A stretch of 64,000 nt of DNA, from the NCBI GenBank assembly GCA_014529385.2, contig CM043969.1:20552946-20616945 (forward strand), given 5' to 3'. The DNA comes from Adiantum capillus-veneris. Its lineage: Eukaryota > Streptophyta > Polypodiopsida > Polypodiales > Pteridaceae. Both the position numbers and the translations under genes were made by a program. Under the pieces are notes generated by a model, which did not search any database, was not told where the DNA came from, and saw only the letters and a program-made list of their open reading frames with translations. Positions 1 through 11,127 of the stretch are shown here, piece by piece; the stretch's first letter is position 1; every line of letters begins with the position of its first letter.

Positions 1-1549
1 CAATGGCACATTGGTCGCAATATGTTGTTATCTCAACATGTGCACCTTTTGGACGAGGCAGCTTTCCATAATACTGTTGATAATGGTTTCCTATGGTATC
101 TAGACACAGAAATGACCTCTTCTTTGCATGCATGAACCTGTAGATTACGACTGACTTAGGTGTATCCACTGGCTTTGTCTCTTTATCCTTCATCGTCTTG
201 TCCTTGAGAAGATGAAAATAGCTTCCATTATTGCTTGCATACAAGATCAAATCACTATCCATGCTTTCTACCAGTTGTGATGCTAATTCTTCCATCAGTA
301 TATGGTCTTTGACGTGGGGCTTCTGCATAGCCTTAGGGCTATGTTTCCGAGTTGATTTTGGCGAGTTCTGCACTGAGGGTGAAGATTGAACCAAATCTTT
401 GTTTTCCGTTTCCCTTGATGGTGCTTTTGGACGGGGTCCAAGTATGTGACTTACAGGTTGCCCACAATTGCTAAACTCATCCATATTTTTCACATCGGCT
501 ATTTCATAGTGCCTATCGTATTTGTCGACCACAATGACATCTTGACCTGACCTTCTACATTGGGCATTGTGAATTTCAAGTGGTCTCTCCTCCGGCTCAG
601 CATCTTCCAATACTTCTTGAAATTCCACTTGGACTCCTGAAAAGGACACTACTTCTTGTAAAACTGGACTTCTTAATCCCACTCTTGAAGAGATAGGGTC
701 TCTTTGTTGAGTTTGAACTCCCCCCATCCGAGAGGGTTTCATATCTGATGTTGGCATCTGTTTAATGCCTGATGATATGACTTCTTGTGCTTTGTTAAGT
801 AGCTCTTGAGACCAAGCTAGTTCTTTTTGAAGTTGGGCTATCTTCATAGCTGGTACCTCTTGTGCTGGTGTAGTGCACGAGACTTGTGTTGTGTCTTTCC
901 ATGTTGTGTCTTGTGTTGTGCCTTGTTGTGTGTCATGTGGTGTGTCACTCATTTGTGTAGTGACAGCCGTAGGTGTCAATTCTTCCAGGTGCGTAGTTAG
1001 AGGTAAACCCATGACGAGATGGTATACAATACCCCCTTTAGACATGTAGTCTTTGCCTCTTGAGCCAAACGCTTTTGCTGTAAAGTAATGATTGTTTTCT
1101 ACAGGAACTTCATGACTTGTGATAGCCCTTTAGTATCGACCGTCTTCATCTCCATAGAGGGTACCAAATTTCTGTTTTCCATCTTGTGCTTTGTACAGAA
1201 AAATACTTGGAGGATATGCGTAGAGTTCTGTAAGTTGATCCTTGTACAACATTTCTATCTCATTGTCGATGTATTTTCCGTGCCTCATGTAAATTGATCC
1301 CAGACAGTCTTCCATGAAATTTGGATGTGGGTGTAGTACATTCTTCGCTGTTTCAACTTCCACATATTGAGATGTCCGAGTTTCCTCTGTATCTTTCTTT
1401 GTCTTGATGTACAAATTCCGATTGACATCCTCATAGCATGGCAGTCCTTTGTAATATCCAATCAGATAGATCTGAATTTGCTCTCTTGTAATATCTGTGG
1501 ATGTACTTGAAGCTTCTTCCTGACTGGTCTGATTCCTTTGAGACGCCAT
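1..1549 (-). pseudogene. Element A long ORF, 5' part (runs off the window)
   Basis: Open frame read from an ATG at 1549 to the window edge, about 516 codons, broken once by TAA at 1130-1132 (consistent with CAA to TAA). It follows the element A leader, so it is the first gene of that retroelement. The N-terminus (MASQRNQTSQEEAS) is polar. Then come a globular stretch with several Tyr and Cys, a Thr/Gln-rich linker, a short predicted helix around KIAQLQKELAWSQELL, a charged low-complexity region, and near the edge a CxxC pair (YCDQC). I see no zinc knuckle, protease or reverse-transcriptase motif. A weak resemblance to the B and C proteins (a YM..G.....GLP-type segment) is only suggestive. Function unknown; a structural Gag-like role is the simplest guess. 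Confidence 0.6.
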
Positions 1550-4500
1550 TGCTTTCGTCTTGACTCCCTTGTTGTACCTGTTCAGTGATAGCTCTAATTG
1601 CTTGCCTCAATGCTAATAAAAACTATTAGCACCCTTGTGTCGGTATTTTTCGCTTGAGGTTCTTCAGCTTTTGTGGATGCCTTAATCTCTGAGTTTTCCG
1701 AATTGGGCTTTGCTTGAACTTCTTAGCTCCCTTGCTTGCAAGACTGATACTGTCTTGTCTGGCTGCTTGCTTTTCCTAGAGCTTTTTAGTAGGCCTCGAT
1801 CTAGTGGAAGCACTGTGATAAGTTATGCAACTTACCACTATACTGCAACGACTGCTCCCTTTGTAGCGATTCTTGAGTCGAGCTAACCTGTGTTCACTTT
1901 AGCACACAATCTGCAAAATTCTATTTAGCTGGCTAACTTTTTCACAGTGAATGCAAAAATCCTTGATGTACCTTTGACGGCCACACTTGTTCCTTGAGCA
2001 CCTTCCAGCGGGTGACCAATGGTTTTCCCAAAAGATAATTTCAATCTGCTAACTTAGCAGTCTTCAAAAACCGTGACCGTTTTCTCACAATTCTTTCAAA
2101 CTGTCTGTTTTAGACACCCATGACTTCTGGATGCATTTTGAGGCCTTAAACGATGTTTTTTTCAAAGTTGAACTAAATGGTTGCTGTTGGCATACATCTA
2201 GTTCATGTTTCGCTTTAAGATCTGTAGTGTCACTCTCAAGCTACGTTTTGATATAAAAATTTTTCCGATCCGATACCATTTGTGAAAGTTATGGCCAAAA
2301 CAGTGAATTGCAGATTAGAATGGTCAAAATGAGTCCAAATTCAATTTTGAAAAAAGATTTGGATCTCTGTGACACTGTGAACACTCTTGTATGGTCACAA
2401 TTACAGTTGGACCCTTAAACTAGCCTAGAGGCATCCTACGCGTAGGATGTCTATATGCTCAAAATTGAACAAAATTTTGTCCAGAGACTCCCCTTGAGTC
2501 CAGCAACACAATGGTATGCTCAGAATTTTATTTGGACTTGAAAATGTCTTTTTGCTCAGAATGACTTGAAATTTTCACCCCAGCTTCTCCTTGATGTGTT
2601 GATCACAGTGGTGTGCTCATAGGTTGGTTTGGAGTCCTAAATCAAGCTGAAGACATCCTACGCGTAGGATGTCTAACTGCTCAGATTTTGTCCAAACTTG
2701 CACTGTAGCTTCCCCTTGATGTGCTAAACTCATAGCTATTTTTACTTTTTGATTCTGACACTTATAGGTTGGTCAAATGATCAAGAATCTGCTCCAAAAG
2801 CCTGATGTCTGTTCTGATGAATTTCTAAGTCAAATCAACTCCAAATTGGACCAAATTTGACTAGGAGGCTTGCCTAAGGCTATATGACAGCATGGTATGG
2901 TCACAGTAGAATTTTGGTTTCAGAATTATGCATTAGACATCCTACGCGTAGGATGTCTTTTTACTCAGAAGGAACCCAAATTTAAACCACAGACTCTCCT
3001 TAAGGTGCTGATCACTGTGGTATGCTCAGAATTTCATTTGGACCTAGCAATGGCCTTGAGACATCCTACGCGTAGTATGTCTTTTTGGCCTGTTTGACCC
3101 CAGACTTGTCCCAAAGCTTCCCCTTGATGTCAGCAACCCAGTGATATGCTCAGATTTTGTTTTGGATTTCAAAAGACCCCAATTTTACCAGTTCTAGTCT
3201 TTTTCAGTCAAAAGTGCTAAAGTCTGCTTAGGACCCCCGTTTCTCCCCCAAATGAGATGGAAACTCTCTCAGTCACTCAATATATCATGCAGATCATGCT
3301 CTTGTAGCCATCCTATGGTTTTGGTCTTGGAATAATGCCTTGGCACAATTTGGGTAGGATGTTTGGCAATTTCAGTCTATCTGGCCTTATCCTATCAAGA
3401 TATGGTCAAGTTCCCCCTTCCATGTGAAAATAGGGTAAATCCTACCCTCTAAACACACTGGTCAACTCAGAATTTCAAAATTTCCACCAGATCACCCTGT
3501 AGACATCCTACGCGTAGGATGTCTTTTTTTCTTAGAATGGACTTCTGTTTCTACCCAAGGTGCTTCTTGATGCATATAACAAGAATATGTGATCACAGCA
3601 AATTTTGGATGTCAAAATTGCTCAGAATCACCACTTTTGGGAAAATATTTCTCTAAAAGAGTAACATCCCCTTAACTCTCAGTCTATATGTCCAAATGAC
3701 ATGAGCTTTGGTGTGTGTGTCCAACACAACATGCAGAATATGGGTATGATGCCAAAACTTGATTTTTGCTTCCAGAATCACTCTCTAGACATCCTACGCG
3801 TAGGATGTCTACTGATGAAATTTGTGGCAGAATTCATCCACAGGCATCCCCAAGTCTTGAGCACTACTTTTCAAGCATTCCTACCAATTTTTATGCAAAA
3901 TTGTGCTTAGAATCTTAAGTTTCTTGTTTTCGCGTTTTTGACACTCCGTCTTTGGTCTTTTGGGTGTCAAGAGTTGGTCAAAACTTTAGTTTCAATGTAT
4001 ACTTTGGGTAAACCCCCCCTTTTGAACACATTGGTAACCTCAGTTTTCCCAAATTCCCTGCCAAAAGTGCCCTAGAGACATCCTACGCGTAGGATGTCTA
4101 CTGTCTTAAAATGCAGATTTTTTCTGGCAGTAGTACTCCCTATGCTCTGTAGAGCTCTCAGCAATAATCACAGAAACTTTTGGACTTCGAATCAGCTTCC
4201 AAACACAACTTACAATCTTTCCTACTTAGCATTTTCCACTTCTCTGATGAGCCTAACAGCAAATAAGACATGCATAAAGTACTCTAGATCAACAATCAAG
4301 ATATCCTACTTACCCTACTCCTACTCATCAATGTGAGATGGTTATTTTGACGTCTTGGTTGCTTCCTAGCCTCACACGGACTCTCAAGTCAAACCTACCA
4401 CCACATCTACCACTCCAACTCCTACTCTCTACACCACAACCTACTACTACCTAATACTACCTAAGACGAAAGATCCAGGCCAGACACACGCTCCCTAGAC

Positions 4501-4623
4501 TCCTCCTAAGACCTAGAGAGTCCACCACCCTCTGATCCTATCTAAATGTAAAATAGTACTCCGGCAAGCCAGAGGGACCTCTATCCTCAAGGACTAGTCT
4601 CGGTCACCTACTTAGGGCTCTCG
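1550..4623 (-). other. Element A leader (5' untranslated region)
   Basis: About 3.07 kb between the primer-binding site and the first ATG of element A, read on the minus strand. No convincing coding potential. From about 2400 to 4100 it consists of strongly diverged repeats of roughly 120-440 bp. Each has recognisable phrases (on plus: CCCCTTGATGT, TGGTATGCTCAGA, TTTGGAC) and one highly conserved palindrome. Positions 1550-2400 show nothing I can name. The part from about 3100 to 4020 is closely matched by 29340-30240 in element D. Confidence 0.8.
2429..4099. repeat. Seven 24-bp palindromes in the element A leader
   Basis: Copies at 2429-2452, 2651-2674, 2935-2958, 3059-3082, 3501-3524, 3787-3810 and 4076-4099. 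Each is AGACATCCTACG followed directly by its reverse complement CGTAGGATGTCT, centred on CGCG. Five copies are perfect and two (2429, 3059) have one changed base. Start-to-start spacings are 222, 284, 124, 442, 286 and 289 bp. The sequence between copies is only loosely conserved, so the palindrome is the best-kept part of each unit. As RNA, each can form a nine-base-pair stem with the self-complementary loop ACGCGU. Confidence 0.97.
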
Positions 4624-4641
4624 TCCCCGACAGCGGCGCCA
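4624..4641 (-). other. Primer-binding site, element A (tRNA-Asp type)
   Basis: On minus the sequence is TGGCGCCGCTGTCGGGGA, one base inside the LTR end. It ends with the complement of a CCA tail and matches the TGGCGCCGTTGCCGGGGA type used by plant Athila-like elements (tRNA-Asp) at all but two positions. It fixes the orientation of element A and shows that 4643-5633 is its 5' LTR. Confidence 0.85.
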
Positions 4642-4642
4642 A

Positions 4643-5633
4643 TGTTGGACGGATACGCCGTGACGGACATCAGCATAGCGAGAACTCACCTAACATATAA
4701 TGTCAACTGAGGACGAAGCTCGACCCGCATGCGCGTGGAAGCAAGCAAAGGGTGTCAACCTCTACTTGACCTACTAATGACTACTTCCGACAGAGATATC
4801 AAATCTACATGTCATCGGTTCTGTGAATGTGAAAGTCTCCTATGATGGTACCGCAAGCCAAAAGCCCATTAGACGTTCTCGAAACGTTACGAAACTTGAG
4901 GGATATCCTATCAACACCAATAGGCCACTCTCCCTAAGGTCCGTGACCAAAAAACCTACTCAATACCCTCCGTGCAGAAACGCGTAGGATGTATAGCCGG
5001 TTTTTGCAGGTCGACGTTTTCGAAAACTAAAGTGCCTAATGTGTAGCTCTACTCGCTCTGATCGCGTGGATATGTTGAAATGCAAAAACGGACAACAGTT
5101 ACTCACCGAAACTCCAAAAGTAGCTCGCGGGTGAATTTGCCAAAACACAGACGAACGCATGTGATGTAAGAACCAACGCGTAGCTCTCCTCGTGGGCAAC
5201 TCACTGCTGCTCTCCATTTGCGATTCCGACCACCGTAGCTCCTGTAGCACACATACACACTCTCTCACTCTCTCGCAGTCTCCCAACGACACAGAAGATC
5301 AGATTTATTAGAAGTCTCCCTTTACAAAGCTTCTATAGAGCTTAATTACAACAGCGTGAGTTGGCTTTGCTCATCCAACAAGCATCTGTGGCCTCAATAC
5401 AATTGCTGACTTAAAATATGAAGTTCCCGTAAACATTACAAAAGTGGCCGTAATGGCTCAAAATGATAATAATGGGATATTCGATGATGTCCATGAGCTT
5501 GTATCTTCACATTACAGCATCCATCTTCGTCTTCATCACTTCATCAACATCTTTATTTGAAATCTTTAGAGAATTTTTAAGGAATATTTATGGAATCTTT
5601 GTGGAAGCGTTGTTGAAAGGTTGACCTTTCAAC
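4643..5633 (-). repeat. 5' LTR of element A (991 bp)
   Basis: On minus it runs from TGTTGAAAGGT to CCGTCCAACA, with TG and CA ends, and the primer site follows directly. The first bases form a 9-bp inverted repeat (TTGAAAGGT-CA-ACCTTTCAA). A GA/GT-rich stretch lies near 5245-5285, and a half-copy of the leader palindrome (CGCGTAGGATGT) lies near 4981-4992. The design parallels LTRs D, E and F. The partner 3' LTR lies outside the window, so the target duplication cannot be checked. Confidence 0.85.
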
Positions 5634-6060
5634 ATACCCAAAATTGTTTAATCAAAATGACAAACGAAAGCGGGAAGCCTAAATTAGGCCTCCAAGGCCT
5701 GCTTCTGCAAATTCTTGCAAAATGATCGAACAGAGTCCGATTGAGGAAAGTTTCAAGTCTAACATAGATTTCACGGCATATTAGGACTAACATGGGAATT
5801 TTGGGACAAATAGTTTGGGAAGTCCAAGTATAGATATTCAAGGTAGCCCAAAATCGCCTCATTTCCACTACTTAGTCTTGGAGAAGAGAGCTCTCTACCT
5901 TCTTTGTGCATAATTTTTGGAGTCCAGGATCGCCCATTTTCAGCGTTGTTCCACACGAGACATGCAGAGTGCAATGCAAGTTGCTGAGAAAGAAAAGGAG
6001 AGAATGACTCAGAAAGAAAAGCTGCAAGAATTGCAACCATACCAATTGGAGTGAAGTTCA
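5634..6060. other. Junction between elements A and B, no clear gene
   Basis: Short interval between the A LTR and the first recognisable codons of B. It holds several stops in all frames. It is probably the truncated 5' part of B or older flanking DNA interrupted by element A. No primer site or LTR for B is visible. Confidence 0.5.
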
Positions 6061-9000
6061 GTGAAAACGGCAAAGGCAACCTACCTATCAAAGAAACAGC
6101 CTGAAGAACACAATACCACAGTCTTCACCTGCAAGTTCAAGAGTGAAGATGGAAATCAAATAGAAATACAGATGCTATCCAAAGAAATTTATGATGTAGT
6201 CGCGAATTTAGCCACAAAAGAAGCCAACAGAAGGTTAGGACTTCGAGAATTCTACAATCAAGAGCAGTGTGGAGTAGATTTCTAGAGAGCCTATGAACTA
6301 TTATCAACAAAGAGGATGGATCGGCTCAGATCAGGGATCAGCAAGGCAAGAAAGTTAAAGTGGTTATTAACAAGGACATAGTGACCGAAGCACTAAAATT
6401 TCCCACTTGAGGTATGAAAATGAGGGCCAGAGATAGAAAAACAGCTGGAACATTCACCAAGGATACAACTGCTGCCACCTTCTCTGACCTAATTCTCAAG
6501 CAAGTGGAGGATCCTACCTGTCTCTATCACCAACACTTCCACTTCCTCTCAGAAAGACCGCCAAGATACACTACTCTGAATCATGTGGTTGAAACCACTT
6601 TCACTTGGGTGTTAAAGTCAACAACATGGCAAACAATAGATGATGCTCAATACGTTCTTAATACACTCAAGAGCACAAAGAAAGAAGGAAAAGTCACATA
6701 TTTGGGTGCTCCAAAAGATCTAACACGGATTACATACCATCCTATTGGGATGGCATATAACTTGCCGCCAACCCCAGATAAGAATACCTCGATAGTGTCA
6801 TCTCAACCCTCTCCACGAACCACTAGATGAAAGAAGAAAAGAATATACAAATTAGATGAAGAATCGGCAAAAAGCTCGCCTAAGCCCACAACAGTGAAAG
6901 CTCTGACAATGAAGAAAAGAGGGCAAGGAGAGAAGAAATGAAGAAGAAAGCAGTGGTAGCCCATCAAGAAGAACCTCAATAGAAAAATGCAAGGTTTGAA
7001 AGAGAGAAAGAATCATATGAAAGAAGTTGCCAAGCTGCAGGAGAGAACCCAAAGTCATGGAGGCCCAGGGAGATCAAGTGTCGTAGGACCAAGAACCCCA
7101 AGAAGCAGATCCAAAGGATCTTCTTGAGAGAATGTATGCAGAAGCAAAAGCCTTCAAGATACAAGAACCTCTAGAAGTGCAAAGGAAAGCAAGAGAATAG
7201 TCGGTTGCGCAACAAAGGCAAACAAACGCTGCAGAGCAAAGTGAACCACAACATGAACAAGGAGAGATGTCTCCAAGACCACCTTCACACGCCATTGAAC
7301 AAGAAGACCAACCCATGTCGAGTCCAAGCCCTTCACCAACTACGAGATCCAATGAAGGCAAGGAAACAAAAGGGAAACAGAAATAAGAGGAGGAAGCCAG
7401 TTATGAACAACCCAAGGAAACAAAAAAAGATGAAGCTGGACCTTCTACAACACCACAAACAGAATCAATTGAACCATCTACAAAACCTCAAGCAGAATTC
7501 GTTGCACCGTCCAAAGATTTGCAAGCCGAATCTGCTGGGACTTCTAGGCAACCTCAGGTAGAATCTAAAGAATGGGAAACAATTGATGAAGTGATAATCC
7601 AAGTTAATGAGTATGAAAAGCAGACGCAACCAATGACAAAAAATATGCAAACAAAAGCTCTTAGCCAAAGTGCCAAAGCTCAAGAGTTGGAACAAGTAAT
7701 TGATGCTCTCCAAGAAGAGCTTGAAGATAGGATGAACATCATCGAGAATCTTCAAGGACAGATCAAAGAGCTAAAAAAAAAGCAGAGAAACACCAAATTT
7801 TCAAGGAAAGGCAACAAAAAGAGATGGAAGATTTAGGGGAGTTTCTCACAAAGCTATCAGATGCATGCAAAAGCAAGGATCAACAACTAACTGAAGTAAC
7901 CAACAAGCTTTTGAGCACTACTTAGTCAATACAAAAGCTCCAAGTATAATTAAACGTAGCAAATGCTTCATTGCAATTCTCAGAGTGGTGAATTAATGAC
8001 CAAGTAGCATTCCTAAAGAAAATCAAGGAAAACCCAGTCATAGCTTCACTCAAGGGGATAGATGAAGTCTACAAGACTTTGGAAAAGAGAAACAAGGACC
8101 TCGAACTTGAGTTGAAGCTACAACAAGCGCAAAGACGAGACCTCGCCTTAATGCAGGTACAAAGAGAAGAGCAGTTGCTCAAGGAGATAGAGGAATTAAA
8201 GAGAGCCAACCAACTATTGAAACAAGGGCATGTGGAAGCTCAAGAAGAGGCAGGTGCCTCTGAACAGCCAAATATAGACATACCATCAATCTCCTTTGTA
8301 GATATGGAAACACAAACAACAGAAGGGAAGACATGAGATTCTGAATTCCAAGTACCAATCACTGAAGAGGAACAAGTGCCAATGGTCTAGCTTTCTAAAG
8401 ATGAAGAAGATGATGCACTTAAAGAGCAGATTCTCCATGAAGTGGATGTTGAATGAAAAGTGGCAACGGATTGTTAGTTGAGATTTCTTGACTCAGTCAA
8501 TGTAACACAGCTCACTCCCAACCAAATTATTTCTCAATGGCATCAACAGTCGCTTCCCTACCCTTTGATAAAGGTGGAGCTACTGCAAGTAAAAGAGAGA
8601 CTTTACAAGGATATGCAAGAAGAAGGGTGAGATTCTCTCCACCCTCACTGGAGGAAGAACTGGCTCAACAAAAACTCAAGGTATCTTATTTTGTTACAAG
8701 AGCACCTGCAGCAATAGAGAAAGACCGTACATTCTGTCATTTACCAAGGGTAAGGACATGGCAGACACAGGCATCATTAAATAATAAAAGGTTGACTTGG
8801 CTCAATAACCCTAAATTTCTAGCTCAAGAGCAAGGATATGCAACTAAGGAATACATGGGGAAGACCCTAACGGGCACCATGAACTTCTTCAAGAGTCTCC
8901 TTGAACTCTCATGTACAGAATGCTGCTCACATGCATCCAAGTTTTTCATGAGCATGAGCAAGCAGGAAACCCATGGATGTCATTCTTAGAAGGTAACAAA

Positions 9001-9344
9001 GGCTTGTGCTGTGATTTGAGAGGACAGTCTTTAGAAGAAGTCATCTACGGCTTCTACGCCACATGTATGTTCTTGCTAATATGTTGGCATTCAAAGAGTC
9101 TTTTTACACAAGATTCTTCACATGTTGTACAAAGAGTTTTGGGCTAGTGATAAAAAATTTGACAGCAAGGTTTGTTGGCTATTCTGCCATTGAACTTAAA
9201 AATAATGTCACTATTTGCAAGTCCGTGAGAAATAATGCCACATCAGGTATAAGAAAGCTCTACAAGCACTTAAAGACCGCTTCGCCAGCCGTCAACCGAA
9301 AGACTATTTCAGTCTATGAAACTATGTCAAGGGACAACACAATC
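6061..9344 (+). pseudogene. Element B pol-less retroelement gene, decayed
   Basis: A chain of frames on the plus strand (near 6061, 6414, 7205, 7519, 8079, 8537, 8911 and 9063) is collinear with the element C protein. The N-terminal part (KKQPEEHNTTVF..., QMLSKEIYDVVANLA) aligns with RRKAQRERNATPYE... of C. KVVINKDIVTEALKFP aligns with KIKITAEIINEALHLQ, and LTRITYHPIGM..NLPP with LTRIAYQALGM..DLPP. The middle (about 7520-8336) is Lys/Glu/Gln-rich with heptad-like coiled coil (QELEQVIDALQEELEDRM). The C-terminal part shares the pattern LLTCI..F......PW..FLEG with C. Many stops and frameshifts, so it is dead. There are no zinc knuckles and no protease, RT or integrase motifs. Likely a Gag-like structural protein of a non-autonomous element; function unproven. 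Confidence 0.7.
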
Positions 9345-9357
9345 GAGGAGGGGGGAA
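9345..9357 (+). other. Polypurine tract of element B
   Basis: GAGGAGGGGGGAA directly before a TGTTAGCAGC LTR start. This is the standard plus-strand primer position of an LTR retroelement, and it resembles the tracts of C (AGGATGGGGGGAA) and G. Confidence 0.8.
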
Positions 9358-9740
9358 TGTTAGCAGCAAGCTAACCCATGTAACATTTTTTGGGAGCTTT
9401 TATTGTAAAAACTCTTATTCTTTTGATAAATTTAGAATATTGTAACTCTTATTTTTCAAGTGGATATTGTAATCAATGAGCTGGAGCTATAGATTCCAGA
9501 TTGTATCAATTTATCCTTAGTTAGAGCTCCTAGATGATTAGTCTTTGACCAAAGAAACCTTGGCTAAGGTATAAAAGCAAAATTTTGTAAGTTATTATTA
9601 TAAAGGTTTTGGATAAGCAGTACACACTTTGAGCTAATGTTGCTCACTTCTCTCCTTCTCATGCTTCCTATTCCCTTGTCGTTTGTCACATTGTAGTGTT
9701 GTCAGTTGCATTGCAGCTGTAGGTAAGAGCTCTACGCATT
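9358..9740 (+). repeat. 3' LTR of element B (right end uncertain)
   Basis: Begins TGTTAGCAGC immediately after the polypurine tract. A TATA-like GGTATAAAAG lies near 9569, followed by a pyrimidine-rich stretch. With no second copy in the window, the right boundary is a guess between about 9700 and 9800. Confidence 0.5.
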
Positions 9741-11127
9741 GACGTAAACAAGTCATGGTAAACTATAGCTTTTTATGTCACCAACCCATGGCCTAATTTC
9801 ATCATAAGTAGGAATTTAAGCTAGAAAATCACAAAGTAAGCATAGGTGGGTATTGACGCATCATTGTTAAGCATTTAGATGCATTCAAGGTCAAAAAATA
9901 CTAGGTCAAAATCTCATTGCTCTTAATAATCACGTTTTTTACACTTCATGAAAAGTGAGGTTTGAGACCATAAGCATGCGTTCTTAGGTTTTATATACTT
10001 GTCCTAGAAGTTTTGTAAACTTTGGATGTCGTTTGATGCTGTAATGGTCATGTTTTGTTTGCCGATTAGTGACTAGCTTGATGACTTTGGTCATTTGAGT
10101 ATAGCTTGTGTTAGATGCGAGTTGTCTGTTGTTTTCCAAGAGATTGAAACCCTCTTGTAGCCTCTATGCACTAGTCAAGTCAGCTTTGTCCCATGGATTG
10201 ACAATTATGTACGTGGTTCTCTCTATGTCTGCAATAAGATAAGAGTGAGGTTAGGAGACCCATTCACAGAAAGTGAATTAGTGATATAATTTGGAGATTT
10301 TCGTTGTGCAAGATAAAATAGAATAGAGATTAATTTTATTTTTGATTTTGATGTCCATATATTTTCTCACCTCAAAGTGAAAATAGGTAGAATTTTTTTT
10401 GTCATGTATAGAGCCATCACACTATACTCTCACTAGAATTAAAATTTAGGAATCTCATGTCCAAATAGAGTGATATTAAATTACCTTTATTTGGATTTCT
10501 ACGTCTATTCTACTGTGTGATCATACACGTGCAACATTTGTAGATAGATAAGCTCTCAAAGATCTACCGTGGAGTTTGAGAACTTCATGCTTGCAATTCA
10601 GATCGATATGACAACCTTTAAGGTTTTCAATTAATCCTCATGTTACAATGAGAATCAATTGCAAGATTTGATTAATATTATTGATTATCATAAAATGTGA
10701 AAGCCGTAAGCTTGCACTTTAGCTAAATTGATTGTGTGTAGTGTGATGATGAGATTTATTTGTATTGTTTTTAACAAAAGATTAAGATTATTGATTATCA
10801 TAATGTGTCAAATTAGCCAAAATCTTATACTTTAGATGAATTGATGTAGTGCAATGTGAGCATTGTGATTGAAATGTTTTGTTTGAAGTGATGAAACTAT
10901 GTTGCATTTGAAAAGATAATTTGATTGACATGAGTTTATACCTGAAGAAACGATAAGACTATGATTGCTTATTGTTAATTGATAATGTAGTGTGCGCCTA
11001 ATTGATAATGTAGACACATTTTGATCACTATGTTGATAGATAGAGCATTGCTTGTGTAGGTTGTTTCTTTGAATTGCTTTTGACTTTGAAATTGATAGCT
11101 AGATTTTTTGCTTCTAGCAGATTAAAT
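9741..11127. other. Intergenic, AT-rich, one local duplication
   Basis: No coding evidence; the short open frames here have no family resemblance. A diverged direct duplication of about 110 bp is visible (ATTATTGATTATCATAA near 10677 and again near 10788). The right part may be the non-coding 5' end of the hAT element that follows. Confidence 0.5.

Noticed and set aside
2429-4099. Regularly spaced repeats resembling a CRISPR array
   Set aside because: Spacings are irregular (124-442 bp), spacers are themselves diverged repeats, the repeats are full palindromes, and the context is a plant retroelement.
6852-7361. Minus-strand frames opposite element B
   Set aside because: Shadows of the Lys/Glu-rich coding strand; no family likeness.
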